This document shows, one piece after another, positions 46,850-57,800 of a stretch of 64,000 nucleotides of DNA (the first letter of the stretch is position 1; every line of letters begins with the position of its first letter). The position numbers were made by a program, and so were the translations under genes. Under the pieces are notes generated by a model. It was not told the DNA's origin. It worked only from the letters and a program-made list of their open reading frames with translations, and did not search any database. Source of the stretch: Valencia hispanica (lineage: Eukaryota > Chordata > Actinopteri > Cyprinodontiformes > Valenciidae); NCBI GenBank assembly GCA_963556495.2, contig OY747710.1, positions 41,179,000-41,242,999 on the forward strand, in the 5' to 3' direction.

Positions 46850-47570
46850 ATTTTCACTTTTCCGCGAGAAAAAATGTATTTTATGATTGCCTAATGATTA
46901 TACACTGGCCGGGAAGCCGATAGCGTTTGTTTGAAGCGTTTGTTTACCCTTGGGTTCGTCAACCAGCCCACGAGCACACGCATTCAAATACGCAATGTTA
47001 AATTTCTGGTCGACTTGACGTCAAGTCGGCGCAGGATATACCATATTTGGATATCGCAGACCTATGCTGCAGGAAGCCCGCCCTCCTCCTCTCCCCCTCA
47101 TATTCAGTCGAGCGCCGCCATTACTGAATTCCAATTCGAAGTACGAGCTTGAGCTCCGTTTGGAAAAAGGGGCCATTCCAACAACAAGAGACTTGCCTGC
47201 AATAGAAACGGTAAGGCTGTGTTTTTATTGCTCTACTGTGTGTAACAGACAGCAGCTAACTGCTAATGTGGCTATTGTATGCTGGCGGGAGTAGTAGCTT
47301 TGAGGACAACATGGGTAATGGCTGCTACTTTGCAAACAAAAAATGACCTAGAATGCCACCAATCAACGCGCCCCTCATTTGCATTATTACAGTGACCGTT
47401 GACGACAGTCAAAATATCGCATCAGATCTCGCGAGACAATAATGCTTTCAGAAATAAGGGTCAGAGGAGCTCTGTGTTTATTTTTTTTCACTTTTTTTCA
47501 ACTTTTCTTTTTTAGAAGGGCCTGAAAAACTATAACACAGCGTGGGTATCCAAGGTAGTACTAGGTTATG
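46850..47570. mobile_element. Unclassified insertion within the Tc1 element
   Basis: The Tc1 transposase text breaks after GTCATGACTT (46830s) and resumes after GTTATGACTC (about 47566), so GTYATGACT may be an aged target duplication. The roughly 715-bp insert is relatively GC-rich, has CGCGAGA words and contains GAAACGGTAAGGCTG (47203-47217), a good splice-donor context. This suggests the 5' exon end of a transposon gene. No inverted termini or protein domain were recognised. Confidence 0.5.
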
Positions 47571-48069
47571 ACTCCTTTAATTGCTCAAACTCCCAGTCAC
47601 CAAGCTCCTTTCCAATTGTAGATTGGCTCATCCCAGTCTTGTGAAGGTGTACAATCTTGTCCCTGGTGTCCTTGTAAAGCTCTCTGGTCTTGACCATGGT
47701 AGAGGTTGGAGTGTGACTGTTTGAAGGTGTGGACAGGTGTCTTTTATACAGATAACGAGCTCAAACGTTCAAAGTGCCATCATTACAGGTAACGAGTGGA
47801 GGATAGAAGATTTTCTTAAAGAAGAAGTAACAGGTCTGTAAGGGACAGAATTCTTGCTTGTTTGTAGGTGCTAAATCCTTATTTTCTGCATCATTATACA
47901 TTATTCTTTAAAAATCATACAATGTGATATCCTGGAATTTGTTTTACATTCTCTCTCTTACAGTTGAAGTGTAACTATGATCAAAATTACAGACCTCTCT
48001 CATCTTTTTAAAAAGGGGCAACTTGCACAGTAGGGGGCTGCCAAACACTTTTTTGCCCTGCTGTATCTC

Positions 48070-48234
48070 CACTGCCCATTGGGCGAAAGGCATAACTTAG
48101 CAACTAAGCAAACTTGTTTGGGTGTAAATGATAGGTTAACCTTTATTTAAGAACTTCTGCAACCTCTTTATACAATGGCAATGAGCAGGTTCTCCCAAAT
48201 GAAAACCCAGCACTCCAAATACTGAAATCAAATA
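48070..48234. repeat. Repeat unit shared with 9752-9880
   Basis: CATTGGGCGAAAGGCAT (a SINE body fragment) leads straight into AACTAAGCAAACTTGTTTGG and GTGTAAATGATAGGT, as at 9465-9485 and 9752-9800. A second SINE tail starts immediately after it. Confidence 0.6.
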
Positions 48235-48440
48235 ATCCATCCATTCATTGTCTATACCTGGTTGCCTTGCCGGGTCGCAGTCTATTAGTCATGGGTTTGA
48301 ATTGTGAGAGGAAGGCGGAATACCCAGGGAGAACCCACACATGCACAAGGATAACATGCAAACTCCATGGAGAAAGAACCCAGACAGGGATTTAAACCTT
48401 CCTGCTGCAAGGCAGCAGTGCTACTAACTGCACTACTGTG
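48235..48440 (-). mobile_element. tRNA-derived SINE (ATGG-tailed family)
   Basis: On the minus strand the head CAGTAGTGCAGTTAGTAGCA has a box A-like segment, and GGTTTAAATCCC is box B. The body (TTTGCATGTTATCCTTGTGC; GTGGGTTCTCCCTGGGTAT) is the common teleost SINE and ends in AATGGATGGATT. The tail is short here, unlike the expanded version at 9305. Confidence 0.72.
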
Positions 48441-51361
48441 TATGCTGTGAAAGAATCCATACATGTTTTGAGACAGATTTGCATAAAGAATCATTTTAGG
48501 AGAATTGTATCAAATTATTTAACACCCATTATGCAGAAAAACATGTTTTTTTTAAACAAAAAAACTAAAATTCTCAGCTTTGAAAATGAAGCTGGTAATT
48601 ACTTTGCAAATCTGAGTAAAATTGCACTAAACATCTTAGCACAAATCTAGGTTTTTATCCACTGTCATTTGATCAGCAAATCACTCTAATCACACCAAAA
48701 GTGACAATTTAAATATAATATTATCCCGTATTAGAGAGATAATTGGCTCTTTGAAGTCATGACAGCTTAGAATTTTAGAAATAGGGCAGCTCTTTCATGT
48801 GTTATTACTTGTGCTTAAACCACATCTTTAAGTAGAGGATGAAAAAAGAAAAGCTGGCTGATAAAGAAAGGCTGATCAACCATGAAAAGTTGCAGACACT
48901 TGGGTTTGTGTTTTTCCAAAATCTTTATGGCACTCATCTAATTTGCAATAGGTTGTGAAGGCTTCAGAGGTTGACAAATATCTGCAGCGCAATGAAATGT
49001 CTCCAGCTGCACAGCACATAGGAAGGTGAGGCAGGACATAGAGAAGGGGGAGCAGAAATGATCAAATGAATGTCAGCATTGTCATAGGCAGTGAAACTGC
49101 TCACAACAATCAAACCAGTGTGTGTCACCCATGCATCGAGGCAGGCTTACTGGCTTACCTCAGCACTGCACCAAAGAGGAACTGTCACTGGATATTACCG
49201 TTTGGACCACTGAGCCGATTCTCCTCCTTCACAGCAAGACAGGGACAGCTTCACAGACCTCCGCTTTCTCCCACTCATTTGCCCGGGGGACGGACACGTT
49301 CTTCCTGAAATGTGTCCCTGTGCAGCATCACTGCTGGAAACCTTCACATTAAAAATGAATGACTCTAATAAATAAAAGCCCTTAGTCTTGGCGACAGAAA
49401 GCTCTAAGTGGTTTGTTTGGATTGGGCTTGACTAATGTGTGATTTTAATTTTTGAGACTTCTTCGTTATTTCTGTGTCCTGACACATGAACAGACATAAA
49501 TTATATACAGATTCAGGTTGTAATTTGGAGAATTTATGGATCTCACAACAGTAAAATGTCCCGATGTTTCCTGCCAAAGTGAGGTCTGTGTGGGGAAACA
49601 CTACTTATTTGCTATTATTGCGTGACTAGTAAAATAACAGAGCCCGAAATGTGAAGGTGAGTGCTTCAAACTTGACACCCGATAGCTTGGTTTAAGAGTA
49701 GAACAGGATGTAGTTCTTGAGGTCATCTGTTGTGTTGATGGAATCGACTACTAAAGACGTGGTCTGGCTGTCTGAAAACATTTGTTTATAACAGTGCTGG
49801 AGAAGCCTCCACCAATTTTAAATCATGCTGTGAGCATCAGCTTTGGTACTTTATTGATTCTAGACTACATGTGATTATGTCTAGTTTAAAATACAAAACA
49901 TTTAGATTTATGTGACCTTAATTATACTACAGTGAACAGTTTGAGATTCATTAAAGTTTTTATTTTGCAAAAACACAAAACGGGGTGCATTTTAATGTGC
50001 TTTGTGCATTAGAAACACATCAAAATTTGGCAAAAAGCATGAAAAACTCAATATGCAGACAGGTTGAACTTGGACTGGATTATGCTAAACAGAACACAGA
50101 TTTTTGTAAAAAATATTTGTGAAATCTGTTTGTTTTTGAAAAAAAAATGGGGATTTTTAGTTCCTTAAAAGAAAATTGCTAAAATCGTCATTGTGAGCTG
50201 GTTGTATTGTTTTACCCACGGTTCAAACATCAAAACTAGCACACTGAAATCCTTCATAAATTTAAAATTGAAAGACTTTTAAATTATGTTTAGTACACAA
50301 TTATTAAACCTTAAATGGGAATCTAATGTTATTCCCCATACACATAATTACAACTTCGATTTTTTCCCCCCCCATTCTTTAATCTGTGTGAGAAGTCAAG
50401 TGTTTTGGATGGCTGGCCTGGGGGCCTAGTTTGCTTACATCTCGGTCCTTCATCTGGTCCACCGGTTGACTTATTGGATCCATATAGCTAAGACATTGGC
50501 TGAAAAATTGGATTGTATTGGGATAGGCACTGGTTTACATAGTGGGCTCATGTGCATTGCCTGCATACAGAAAGTTTGGTGAACCCTGGATAAAAAGTGG
50601 GATTCATTTGGGCCCTAGAACTGTTGTGCAATTAGACTTGTTTAAAAACCAATGAGATCCAGGTAAGACTCCCACAGACTGCCCAACTTGTTTTTCTGAC
50701 ACAAATGATTAAGTTGACCCATGTGGGTCCACCAGAAAAAGTCACCTGTGAGTCCATGCCTCCTTCAAGCCCATTCAACCTGAGCAAAGTCCATGAGTGG
50801 CCTGAACAGACATGTTGATTGGGGTAACTTAACACATGATTTAGCTCCAGTGTCCCTGCTGGACTGGGAACACTAAACATCTACTGTCTTAAGTTGCCTT
50901 TGGTTTCAGCCATTATTTACATATGGAGCCTGTATATAGGCAAAAAAAAAAAAAAGTGACTGAAAAATACATGTTTGCGTGGTCATTTTCCAGCCAATTC
51001 GTGTATATGAGCCCCATATGGATTTTGTTCAGGCTGGATCTGAGTAACAGTGTTGAGTAAAAGATAACAGTTGAGCACCTGTGTGGATCTTAGCTTGGTC
51101 TTAAGTTTTTGGTGTTTGTTTCTCATCGAATCCATTTAAACACATCTAGGACCTACATGGCTCTGTTCCCCTCATCACCTAGAGTTGTCCCTTCTGAAAT
51201 CAACAATTAGCATGGGGTACATTATGTAATCCGCACACATCTTTCGGCCCATTCCCCAACATTGTGGGTCTAATATGTAAAAGTTGACCGAGTTGTTATA
51301 AAAAGTACGTGACTGACATTAATCTTTGTTTAAACACACGTTTCTATGTATTGAAAGCAGC
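48441..51361. other. tmem74: Downstream flank of tmem74
   Basis: Single-copy-looking sequence holding the likely 3' untranslated region. No unambiguous polyadenylation signal close to the stop could be chosen. The part at 50400-50920 is less AT-rich, without identified repeats. Confidence 0.4.
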
Positions 51362-52198
51362 TTAAGCCAAAGTCTCCACCATCTCCTCCTCCAGGGACAA
51401 GCGCGCAGATGAGTGGCTGGGACTGGATCTTGTCTTCAGGCTGATGGAGCCGTAAAGTTTGGCCGAGCGTTTAGAGTAAGCTACGAGCTTCCTCCTGTAC
51501 ATCTCCCCCTTCCACATGGAGATCATGAGCAGCGTGGAGAGCACGACACCGCCCAGCGTCAGCAAGCAGAGTCCAGCGATCACGCAGCGGTCCAGGTGGG
51601 CACCGATCCGGGCGCTCTCCATCTCCAGCCTCTCCATCTCCCTCGCCGACACGCTGTCGCGGTCCACCTCCACATCCCGGGGCACGGCGTAGGAGATGAT
51701 CACCAGGGAGATCCCGGTCACCAGGAACGTGACCGCGCTGATGAAGCCGTAGTCCACAGAACTCCCAGAGCCTTCGCCGAAGGAGAGGTCGTCCTCGGAC
51801 ATGAGCGAGAACTCCGGTAAAGTCTCGGAGCAAGGCTCGCCGTTGCGCACGGGCCTGTGCGAAGTTTTGCAGCTGGTCTCTGGACTAGCTAGTCGCAAGT
51901 TAACGTTCTCATCGATAAAGGTAAATGAGGTCTCTAATTCTTCGTCGCAGCAAACTCTGATTTTCTCCTCGCCGTGGGGGCAGAGTTTCCCCTCCGTTGC
52001 CGCCCTGTGCTGCGCTGTCCTCGGTGCTGAAAGGCACCGACCGCGGCCGCTGCGGGCGGGGACGCAGCCGCCCTCCCCCGGGAGCCCTTCTCCTGTTGAT
52101 CCAGCCGGCTTCCGGGCGGAAACCTGGTCACGTTCATCGTGGTTCAGTTCGGACTGTTTGCCTCCCTCTTTTACGGGAAGCAGCTTCGGGGAAGCCAT
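51362..52198 (-). CDS. tmem74: Transmembrane protein 74
   Basis: A 278-residue protein from ATG at 52198 to TAA at 51362, in one exon. TMEM74 is a two-pass membrane protein reported at lysosomes and autophagosomes, where it promotes autophagy. The charged, Cys-containing N-terminus holds the family motif EELETSFTFIDENVNL (86-101). An acidic stretch precedes SVDYGFISAV; the first membrane segment is about 151-171 and the second about 206-228. Between them lies the conserved loop AREMERLEMESARIGAHLDR. After the second segment come MWKGEMYRRK and SAKLYGSISLK, closer to TMEM74 than to TMEM74B. Length is close to the 305 residues of the human protein. The upstream in-frame ATG at 52282 would add 28 residues but falls upstream of a likely splice acceptor, so I prefer 52198. 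The single coding exon matches the mammalian gene. Confidence 0.93.
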   Translation of the reverse strand: MASPKLLPVKEGGKQSELNHDERDQVSARKPAGSTGEGLPGEGGCVPARSGRGRCLSAPRTAQHRAATEGKLCPHGEEKIRVCCDEELETSFTFIDENVNLRLASPETSCKTSHRPVRNGEPCSETLPEFSLMSEDDLSFGEGSGSSVDYGFISAVTFLVTGISLVIISYAVPRDVEVDRDSVSAREMERLEMESARIGAHLDRCVIAGLCLLTLGGVVLSTLLMISMWKGEMYRRKLVAYSKRSAKLYGSISLKTRSSPSHSSARLSLEEEMVETLA

Positions 52199-52265
52199 TC
52201 GTGTTTCGCCGCCCCGTGGTTCACTCTGAGACTTCCTCCCACGGCGTCTCCTCTCCACAGCATCT
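52199..52265 (-). other. tmem74: tmem74 exon 2 5' untranslated part
   Basis: On the minus strand TGTGTCCACTTCTTAG ends at 52266, a good pyrimidine-rich splice acceptor. Exon 2 would start at 52265 and carry 67 untranslated bases, including an upstream ATG at 52263. Confidence 0.6.
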
Positions 52266-52894
52266 CTAAGAAGTGGACACACAAACCGACTCAGAGTTTA
52301 CCATCACAGCCTGATTAGATTACCCTTCATCTGAGATCTAATTCAGGGGGGGGGGGGGGGGGGGGGTCGCTAAACGTGGGCTGTATTCGGGCAAACTTGC
52401 GCTAAGAGCACGTGTTTATGACATGGAATGAAAGAGCGCTTTAAAGCGGATCGGGCAATTTTAAAAGATATCCACGGACGCTTTCTGAAAGGCGCTTACA
52501 TAGCTCGGCGATTAGCCGAAAACCTTCCTATCCAATTAGGAAAACATACCAGTTTAAACCGAGCTTAAGATAAAGCCATTTGTTCCCTAGTGGACAATAT
52601 CAGATGTGCCCACACACGTCTGAGTAAAAACTCGGTGCAGAGGGAATGGCACGCACAGTCGTTTAACTTTATTAACCTAAATGTGAGAGATCCACCAATA
52701 GCACAGGAAGCCTATCGGAATGCTCCTACATACCTTTTTTTCTGAACTCACCACAGGATGTGGCAAAAGCCCCTCTGCATAAGGGTGGATCGTGCACAAT
52801 CCGCTTTTATTTTTTTATTTATTTATTTTCTAATCCCTGACTAAATGCATGCGCACACTAAACCGATATAATAGAAACAGAGAGGCGGACTCAC
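52266..52894 (-). other. tmem74: tmem74 predicted 5' intron
   Basis: The donor GCGCG|GTGAGT at 52889-52895 and the acceptor at 52266 give a 629-bp intron. It contains a 21-base G run on the plus strand (52346-52366). Predicted from splice motifs only. Confidence 0.55.
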
Positions 52895-53300
<406 letters not shown>

Positions 53301-53622
53301 CGGAACTTGACTTTTTTTTTTTTACCCTTCAGGCCAGAATGTTTCCTTCTTTTGGAAAGAGTCCCAACAGATGCCCTGTGATGTCGGGGTTATTTGTTCA
53401 TAAAGCAATATATTAAGATTTTTAACATACACTGGTGGCTGTCGCCCCTGGGCTGGCTGCATTATGGATGTAGTACAGCAAGATCACAAAAGATGGACAA
53501 CACGTGCATTGGACTCATTAAAATAAGATGAGACAATATTTATGACCCAATTAAAACTCTTGTTTTACTCATTTCTTTTTAGAGTCCATTTTTACACATT
53601 AACATCACAAGATCCGTGATCA
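53301..53622. other. Upstream flank of tmem74
   Basis: No recognised feature; ends at the target duplication of the next hAT. Confidence 0.45.
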
Positions 53623-53630
53623 GTGTATAG

Positions 53631-54270
53631 CAAGCCTATTCAACAATTCAACTATTCCCCTGGGCCGGATACGGCCCTTTTGAATTTTTTTGTGGCCCGC
53701 TAAAAGCTGCCAGAAACTCAATTTGACTTGTATGAATACAATGCGTAAGTATCAAACATATATCAGAATTGGTTTGAGACTGAACTTCATAAGCCAGTAG
53801 TAGTAGTCTGCTGATTTATAAATGATCTATAGGTAACTATGGCAACGCAGAAGAGAGTGGGTAACTCTGCCTGCACATAAACACTGATTGGCTATACAAG
53901 TGGTTTCACCTGTGTGCAATAGCGGTAAAACTGCTTTTCTGACTGAAGAACACAGCGGAAAACCTTGGATAAGAAAAGCTGATGATAAGCTTAATAATGT
54001 CTCTTTCCAAACTATAAAGACGCAAAATAGATGGTCAAAATTGCCAATTTCAGGGCGAATGGACCTACAGTTATTTATTTACGTGGCCCACCTTAAAAAC
54101 TGTTGGGTATTTGTGCAATGTTGCCATTAATGTGACAGCAAAGTGGTTCAAATGGAAGGATTTGTTCTTTGAACTTGTGGTTAGAAATGTTTCTTAAAAT
54201 TGCTTTTTAAATAAAACGATTGACTAATTTTTATATTTGGCCCATCTGCAACTGAAGTTGAATAGCCCTG
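53631..54270. mobile_element. Non-autonomous hAT transposon upstream of tmem74
   Basis: The left CAAGCCTATTCAA and the reverse of the right end, CAGGGCTATTCAA, agree at 11 of 13 bases. The flanks GTGTATAG (53623-53630) and GTGTAGAG (54271-54278) agree at 7 of 8. The inner GGGCCGGATACGGCCC is an almost perfect palindrome. The 640-bp interior has no transposase domain. Confidence 0.87.
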
Positions 54271-54478
54271 GTGTAGAGTACTCAAGTCCAGGTTTGACCA
54301 GTCTTTATATTGTGGAATATCCAACTTCTCAATACCAAGGCGGTCCAAAACTAACAATTTTTTTAATGGTTTGAACCATTCTGTCACCTTTTCTTTTTCC
54401 ATATCTTGGCTACTTCAGTGCTTTGCAACTAAGTCCTGTCTGTCAGCCCAATAAGAAATATACATCAGGAGTCAAAAT

Positions 54479-55938
54479 CAGTGGCATAGGTTTGTTTTTC
54501 AAATTGCTGGGGACAATAACCATAAACATGAGTGTGGTTTGAAGATTGGTGGGGACAATAAATAATCATTCATATATACTGTAGGTATCTATCCTTCTGA
54601 TGTTTTATTATAATATACACTGTGGTGTAATAACAGGTGTAAAAATTGAAAGCCCGTTGTATTTTATTTAATTTTTTCAAACGGCGCTGAAAACCATCAT
54701 TGGACTGTTGTCTGGGAAAGATGATGTTTATCCACATCGAAGCACAAAGAATAATGTTGGCTAGATTAATAATATGTTCGTCCCAGAAGAAGAATGCGCA
54801 ACAAACGAAACAAATGCATTTCCCTTGCAACCCTCGCCGTTCTGTGCGCAGAAACGTTAACTGTAACTTCACTACAGTTCTGCATAAAATAAGAATGAGC
54901 TGCGCAACATTCCAGAGAAATAAAAAGGGAAATAATTTATTGTAATACGGGGTCACGTTATTTTCCTTTATTTTTATTTTTTAAACAAGCAGTTTACAAT
55001 TCACATCGCTGAACACTTGTTGCAGACACGCAGACATTTTCAACTTTACGCACAGAGTTCAGGTAACTGAATCAATCAAAAAAAGATTCCTATGAGAGCA
55101 TCTGACTGATTATCATCTCAGACCTGTAAACCTAGGCTATTCAAAGCATCGCTATCTGAGAGCTCAGCTGACAGCACAATGGAGAGTTACGAAGGGATTG
55201 GAGCGCATAGCTACGGCGGACACAGACCGATGGCGGTTTTAAATCAACGGGCGGGTTGGGTCGGGATTTGATCTGGAGATAACTGCGGGTAAGGGGTCGG
55301 GTTAAAAAATCATCTTAATGCATGGGGGTTGGTAAAATTGGACCAGTGCAGGACTCTGGTGTAACATAACTAATAGTGGGCAGCTTGTTGTGCAGTTAGT
55401 TTCCAAACCACGTAATTCATAGTTACATACAATTTTAGACTGTATGATATGCGCCAAAGCGTAGCATTGCCAGTAACGTTATCATGACAGACACATTTCA
55501 TTAGCGAACTTGACTTTAAGTGACTTACAGGTTTCTTTGAAAAATAGTTCCTCATGTCCAAATTCTTCTTTTTTGCTGCCATCCTTACTCGCTTTTGACA
55601 CTCATGTGCCACTCACAATGCACCTGAGTCCTCTCGTGGACTGGAAAGTTCCCCTTGCAGTTTTGGCGCTGCTAACAAGCAAACATAGCTACAGAGTCTC
55701 ACCTGACAGCAGGGAAAGGGACAGCCAATCATATTGGCCATATAAAACGTAATTAAACTCTTTCTGCAACTCTAGAATGAGACCTTGACAGATCGGTATT
55801 TTTCTTTCTCTTTTTTGCTTTCTATCGGGTTTGTTTTTCTTTTCTCGAGGAGATCAAATTGTTGGTGGGGACAATTCAATAATCGCTGGATATTGGTGGG
55901 GACATGTCCCTTCCGTCCATGCTAATTCTACGTCCTTG
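54479..55938 (-). mobile_element. hAT-derived element retaining transposase exon 1
   Basis: Flanks GTCAAAAT (54471-54478) and GTCCTAAT (55939-55946) agree at 6 of 8 bases. The ends CAGTGGCATAG and, in reverse, CAAGGACGTAG are weakly inverted. GGGGACA words recur near both ends. On the minus strand an 18-codon exon with a perfect splice donor remains (55529-55582), but the catalytic gene is gone. The boundary call is moderate; the exon is the stronger evidence. Confidence 0.6.
55529..55582 (-). pseudogene. hAT transposase first coding exon (orphan)
   Basis: The ATG at 55582 opens MAAKKKNLDMRNYFSKKP, the start typical of TTF/ZMYM1-like hAT transposases (basic residues then a short FF/YF-KKP motif). 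It is followed directly by GTAAGT (55528-55523), an ideal splice donor. No later exon was recognised. Confidence 0.6.
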
Positions 55939-55946
55939 GTCCTAAT

Positions 55947-57000
55947 AGATTCATGTCAGTTGGTGCTTTTAACGTTCATTAAATAATTGTTTGGCCAAGC
56001 CATGAGAGGAGCAAAGAAAAGACTGAACTACATACGAGAACAAAATAGACTGATAAAAACTATGCATCCCAAAATGCACTGCAATAACCCATTTTTATGC
56101 ACAGTTCCCAGGAAAAAGGACTGTCACTGTAGGATCAACGTGATAGTGTGGAGAGTACAAAGCTGTGCCCAACAGAATCTCTTCCTTTTTTACTACGGCT
56201 GCACAGGTTGCATTGGGGGGACATGCACCAACAGGCTGTTTCAAAAGACAATGCCGCCATCAGTGCCGGTATCAATGCTGCCATCAGTGAGCCTTTTGGT
56301 CGTTCATAAGTGCTCAGCCTGTGGTGACAATGTGCCACGATCAGGTGTTTTTCACAAAAGAGTACGCAATGGCGGGATAAAGGGGGTTGTGGCGGTAGTG
56401 TCCGGGCTGTCATCGTGCAGGGTTGCGTATAAATGAGACGGAAGAGTCTTGGATGTAACTTGTTTTTGTCCCAATTGAAGCCCCACTCCTCAATTCCTTT
56501 TGCGAGCCGCTCCAGAAGGTGGATGTCCTTCACGGTTCCCATGAACTGTGGCGATCTGGTCTTCAGCTCTAAAGGCCAGAAGCTCCCGGGCCTCTGCATC
56601 ACTCCAGTTTGTCATCTCAGCTGATTCAGTTTACAAATACTGAATGAACTCCCCATGTTTACTTGCATTTAAATACTGAGCTCAGTATCTATTCTGCAAA
56701 TCATCATGAGATCACCCTCTGTTGCTACAAGGCGTGATCTTCATTCATAAGTCCAGCGTCACGGTGATATTTTGGTAATATTACTATCAAGCATGTCCAC
56801 CCGAATGCCGCAATATTCACGCTTTGCCATGCCGCAACGGCGCATTCATAAAACACACCGTGCCGGGAATATTACCCTAATATGCCGTCACGGTGTGTCT
56901 TTTGAAAATGCCTTATGTGTGGATCTTGCTGTATGCGACCACTGATGCCCTTAAACAAATAATATTAGTGATTATCAAAAGTACATGTAGGACTTATAGG
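55947..57000 (-). mobile_element. Degenerate element with SANT/Myb-like domain and hairpin
   Basis: On the minus strand near 56610-56440, NWSDAEARELLAFRAEDQIA in one frame and GTVKDIHLLERLAKGIEEWG then FNWDKNKLHPRLFRLIY in another combine into a SANT/Myb-like three-helix pattern. Such domains accompany PIF/Harbinger transposases and some domesticated genes. At 56853-56898 a 10-base stem (ACACACCGTG / CACGGTGTGT) surrounds CCGGGAATATTACCC. No inverted ends or target duplication were found. Confidence 0.42.
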
Positions 57001-57800
57001 GATTGCTAAATATTGCTGCGGCGCTAGGTTCCTTTGTGTCTCATTCTAACGTGCTGGGTTATCCTCAGCTATCACTGAAGTTACACTGCTATAGGGTTAG
57101 ACTGCTGGAGGACAGACTGACCATGTTTCTTTGCTCTGTTACTTTTCTCTTCTACTCCTCCCGAGTTGCATTATTTGCTGTTATTTTGACTGTAAACTCT
57201 GTTTTCTCTCTGTGTTTTTCTCTCCTTAGAAGCTACTTTTGGTCTGGCATCCTGCTTAGTGGTGATGCCTTGTTGGAGGGGGGCATCGACTGGGATGATG
57301 CTCACAGTAACTGATCGTCCTCCATGTCCTGTTATCAACTTTTTACTTTCTTGAATATAGAAAGTAGTCTTACATCAGTTCTTTTTGTTCTGTGTCTCTG
57401 CTCTGTCTTCTCGAACCCCCCGACAGTAGTGGCAGATGGACGCTCGTACTGAGCCTGGTTTTGCTGGAGGTTTCTTCCTGTTAAAGGGGAGTTTTTCCTT
57501 TCCGCTGTCACTACATGTTTGCTCAATATGAGGGATTGCTGCATGAACGGGGCACAACTGTTAGTCAATGACTTGATGGAATCTGCTGGGACTCCTTAAA
57601 TAGAATATCACTGCATCTTTTAATCGGTTCTCTCATAGGTTCTCTGTTGACTTATCTTTGTAGTTTATTAGTTCTTATCCATTTTCATTTTTACTTAGTA
57701 GTTTAGTTGAATGCTGCTAATCTAGGTAAATAGTTTGTTTACTGAGGTTTTTTTAACTGGATATTGAAGTTTTTATGTTAATAAATCCTTTTTATTTGGA
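57001..57800 (+). repeat. Teleost LINE-type 3' interspersed repeat
   Basis: ACTGCTATAGGGTTAGACTG, CTGGTTTTGCTGGAGGTTTC and GTTAAAGGGGAGTTTTTCCT are signature blocks of a dispersed fish repeat, regarded as a LINE non-coding 3' region. No protein remains. The 103-codon frame at 57003 is within it and is not a gene. Confidence 0.65.

Larger units (their letters stand above)
44015..48063 (-). mobile_element. Tc1-like transposon split by two insertions
   Basis: The left end (GGCAAAAAAGTATTTAGCAG, CACCGATTGTGCAAGTTG) and the reverse of the right end (GGCAAAAAAGTGTTTGGCAG, CTACTGTGCAAGTTG) are inverted copies. TA follows the right end at 48064. Transposase text on the minus strand includes the Glu block at 46140-46165, the second Asp block at 46240-46265 (GGGATCATTGTCATGCTGG), the first Asp block near 46515 and the start region at 47580-47700 (TTGACCATGGTAG). 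Inserted elements occupy 44277-46062 and about 46850-47570; without them it would be about 1.55 kb. Confidence 0.88.

Noticed and set aside
51471..51833. Other long frames overlapping tmem74
   Set aside because: GC-rich shadow frames of the real gene on both strands; no domains.
52199..52282. N-terminal extension of tmem74 from the ATG at 52282
   Set aside because: It spans a good splice acceptor at 52266, its basic residues do not resemble the family, and the ATG at 52198 gives a normal length.
55987..56436. 149-codon plus-strand frame
   Set aside because: It opposes the SANT-like relic on the other strand and has no domain of its own.
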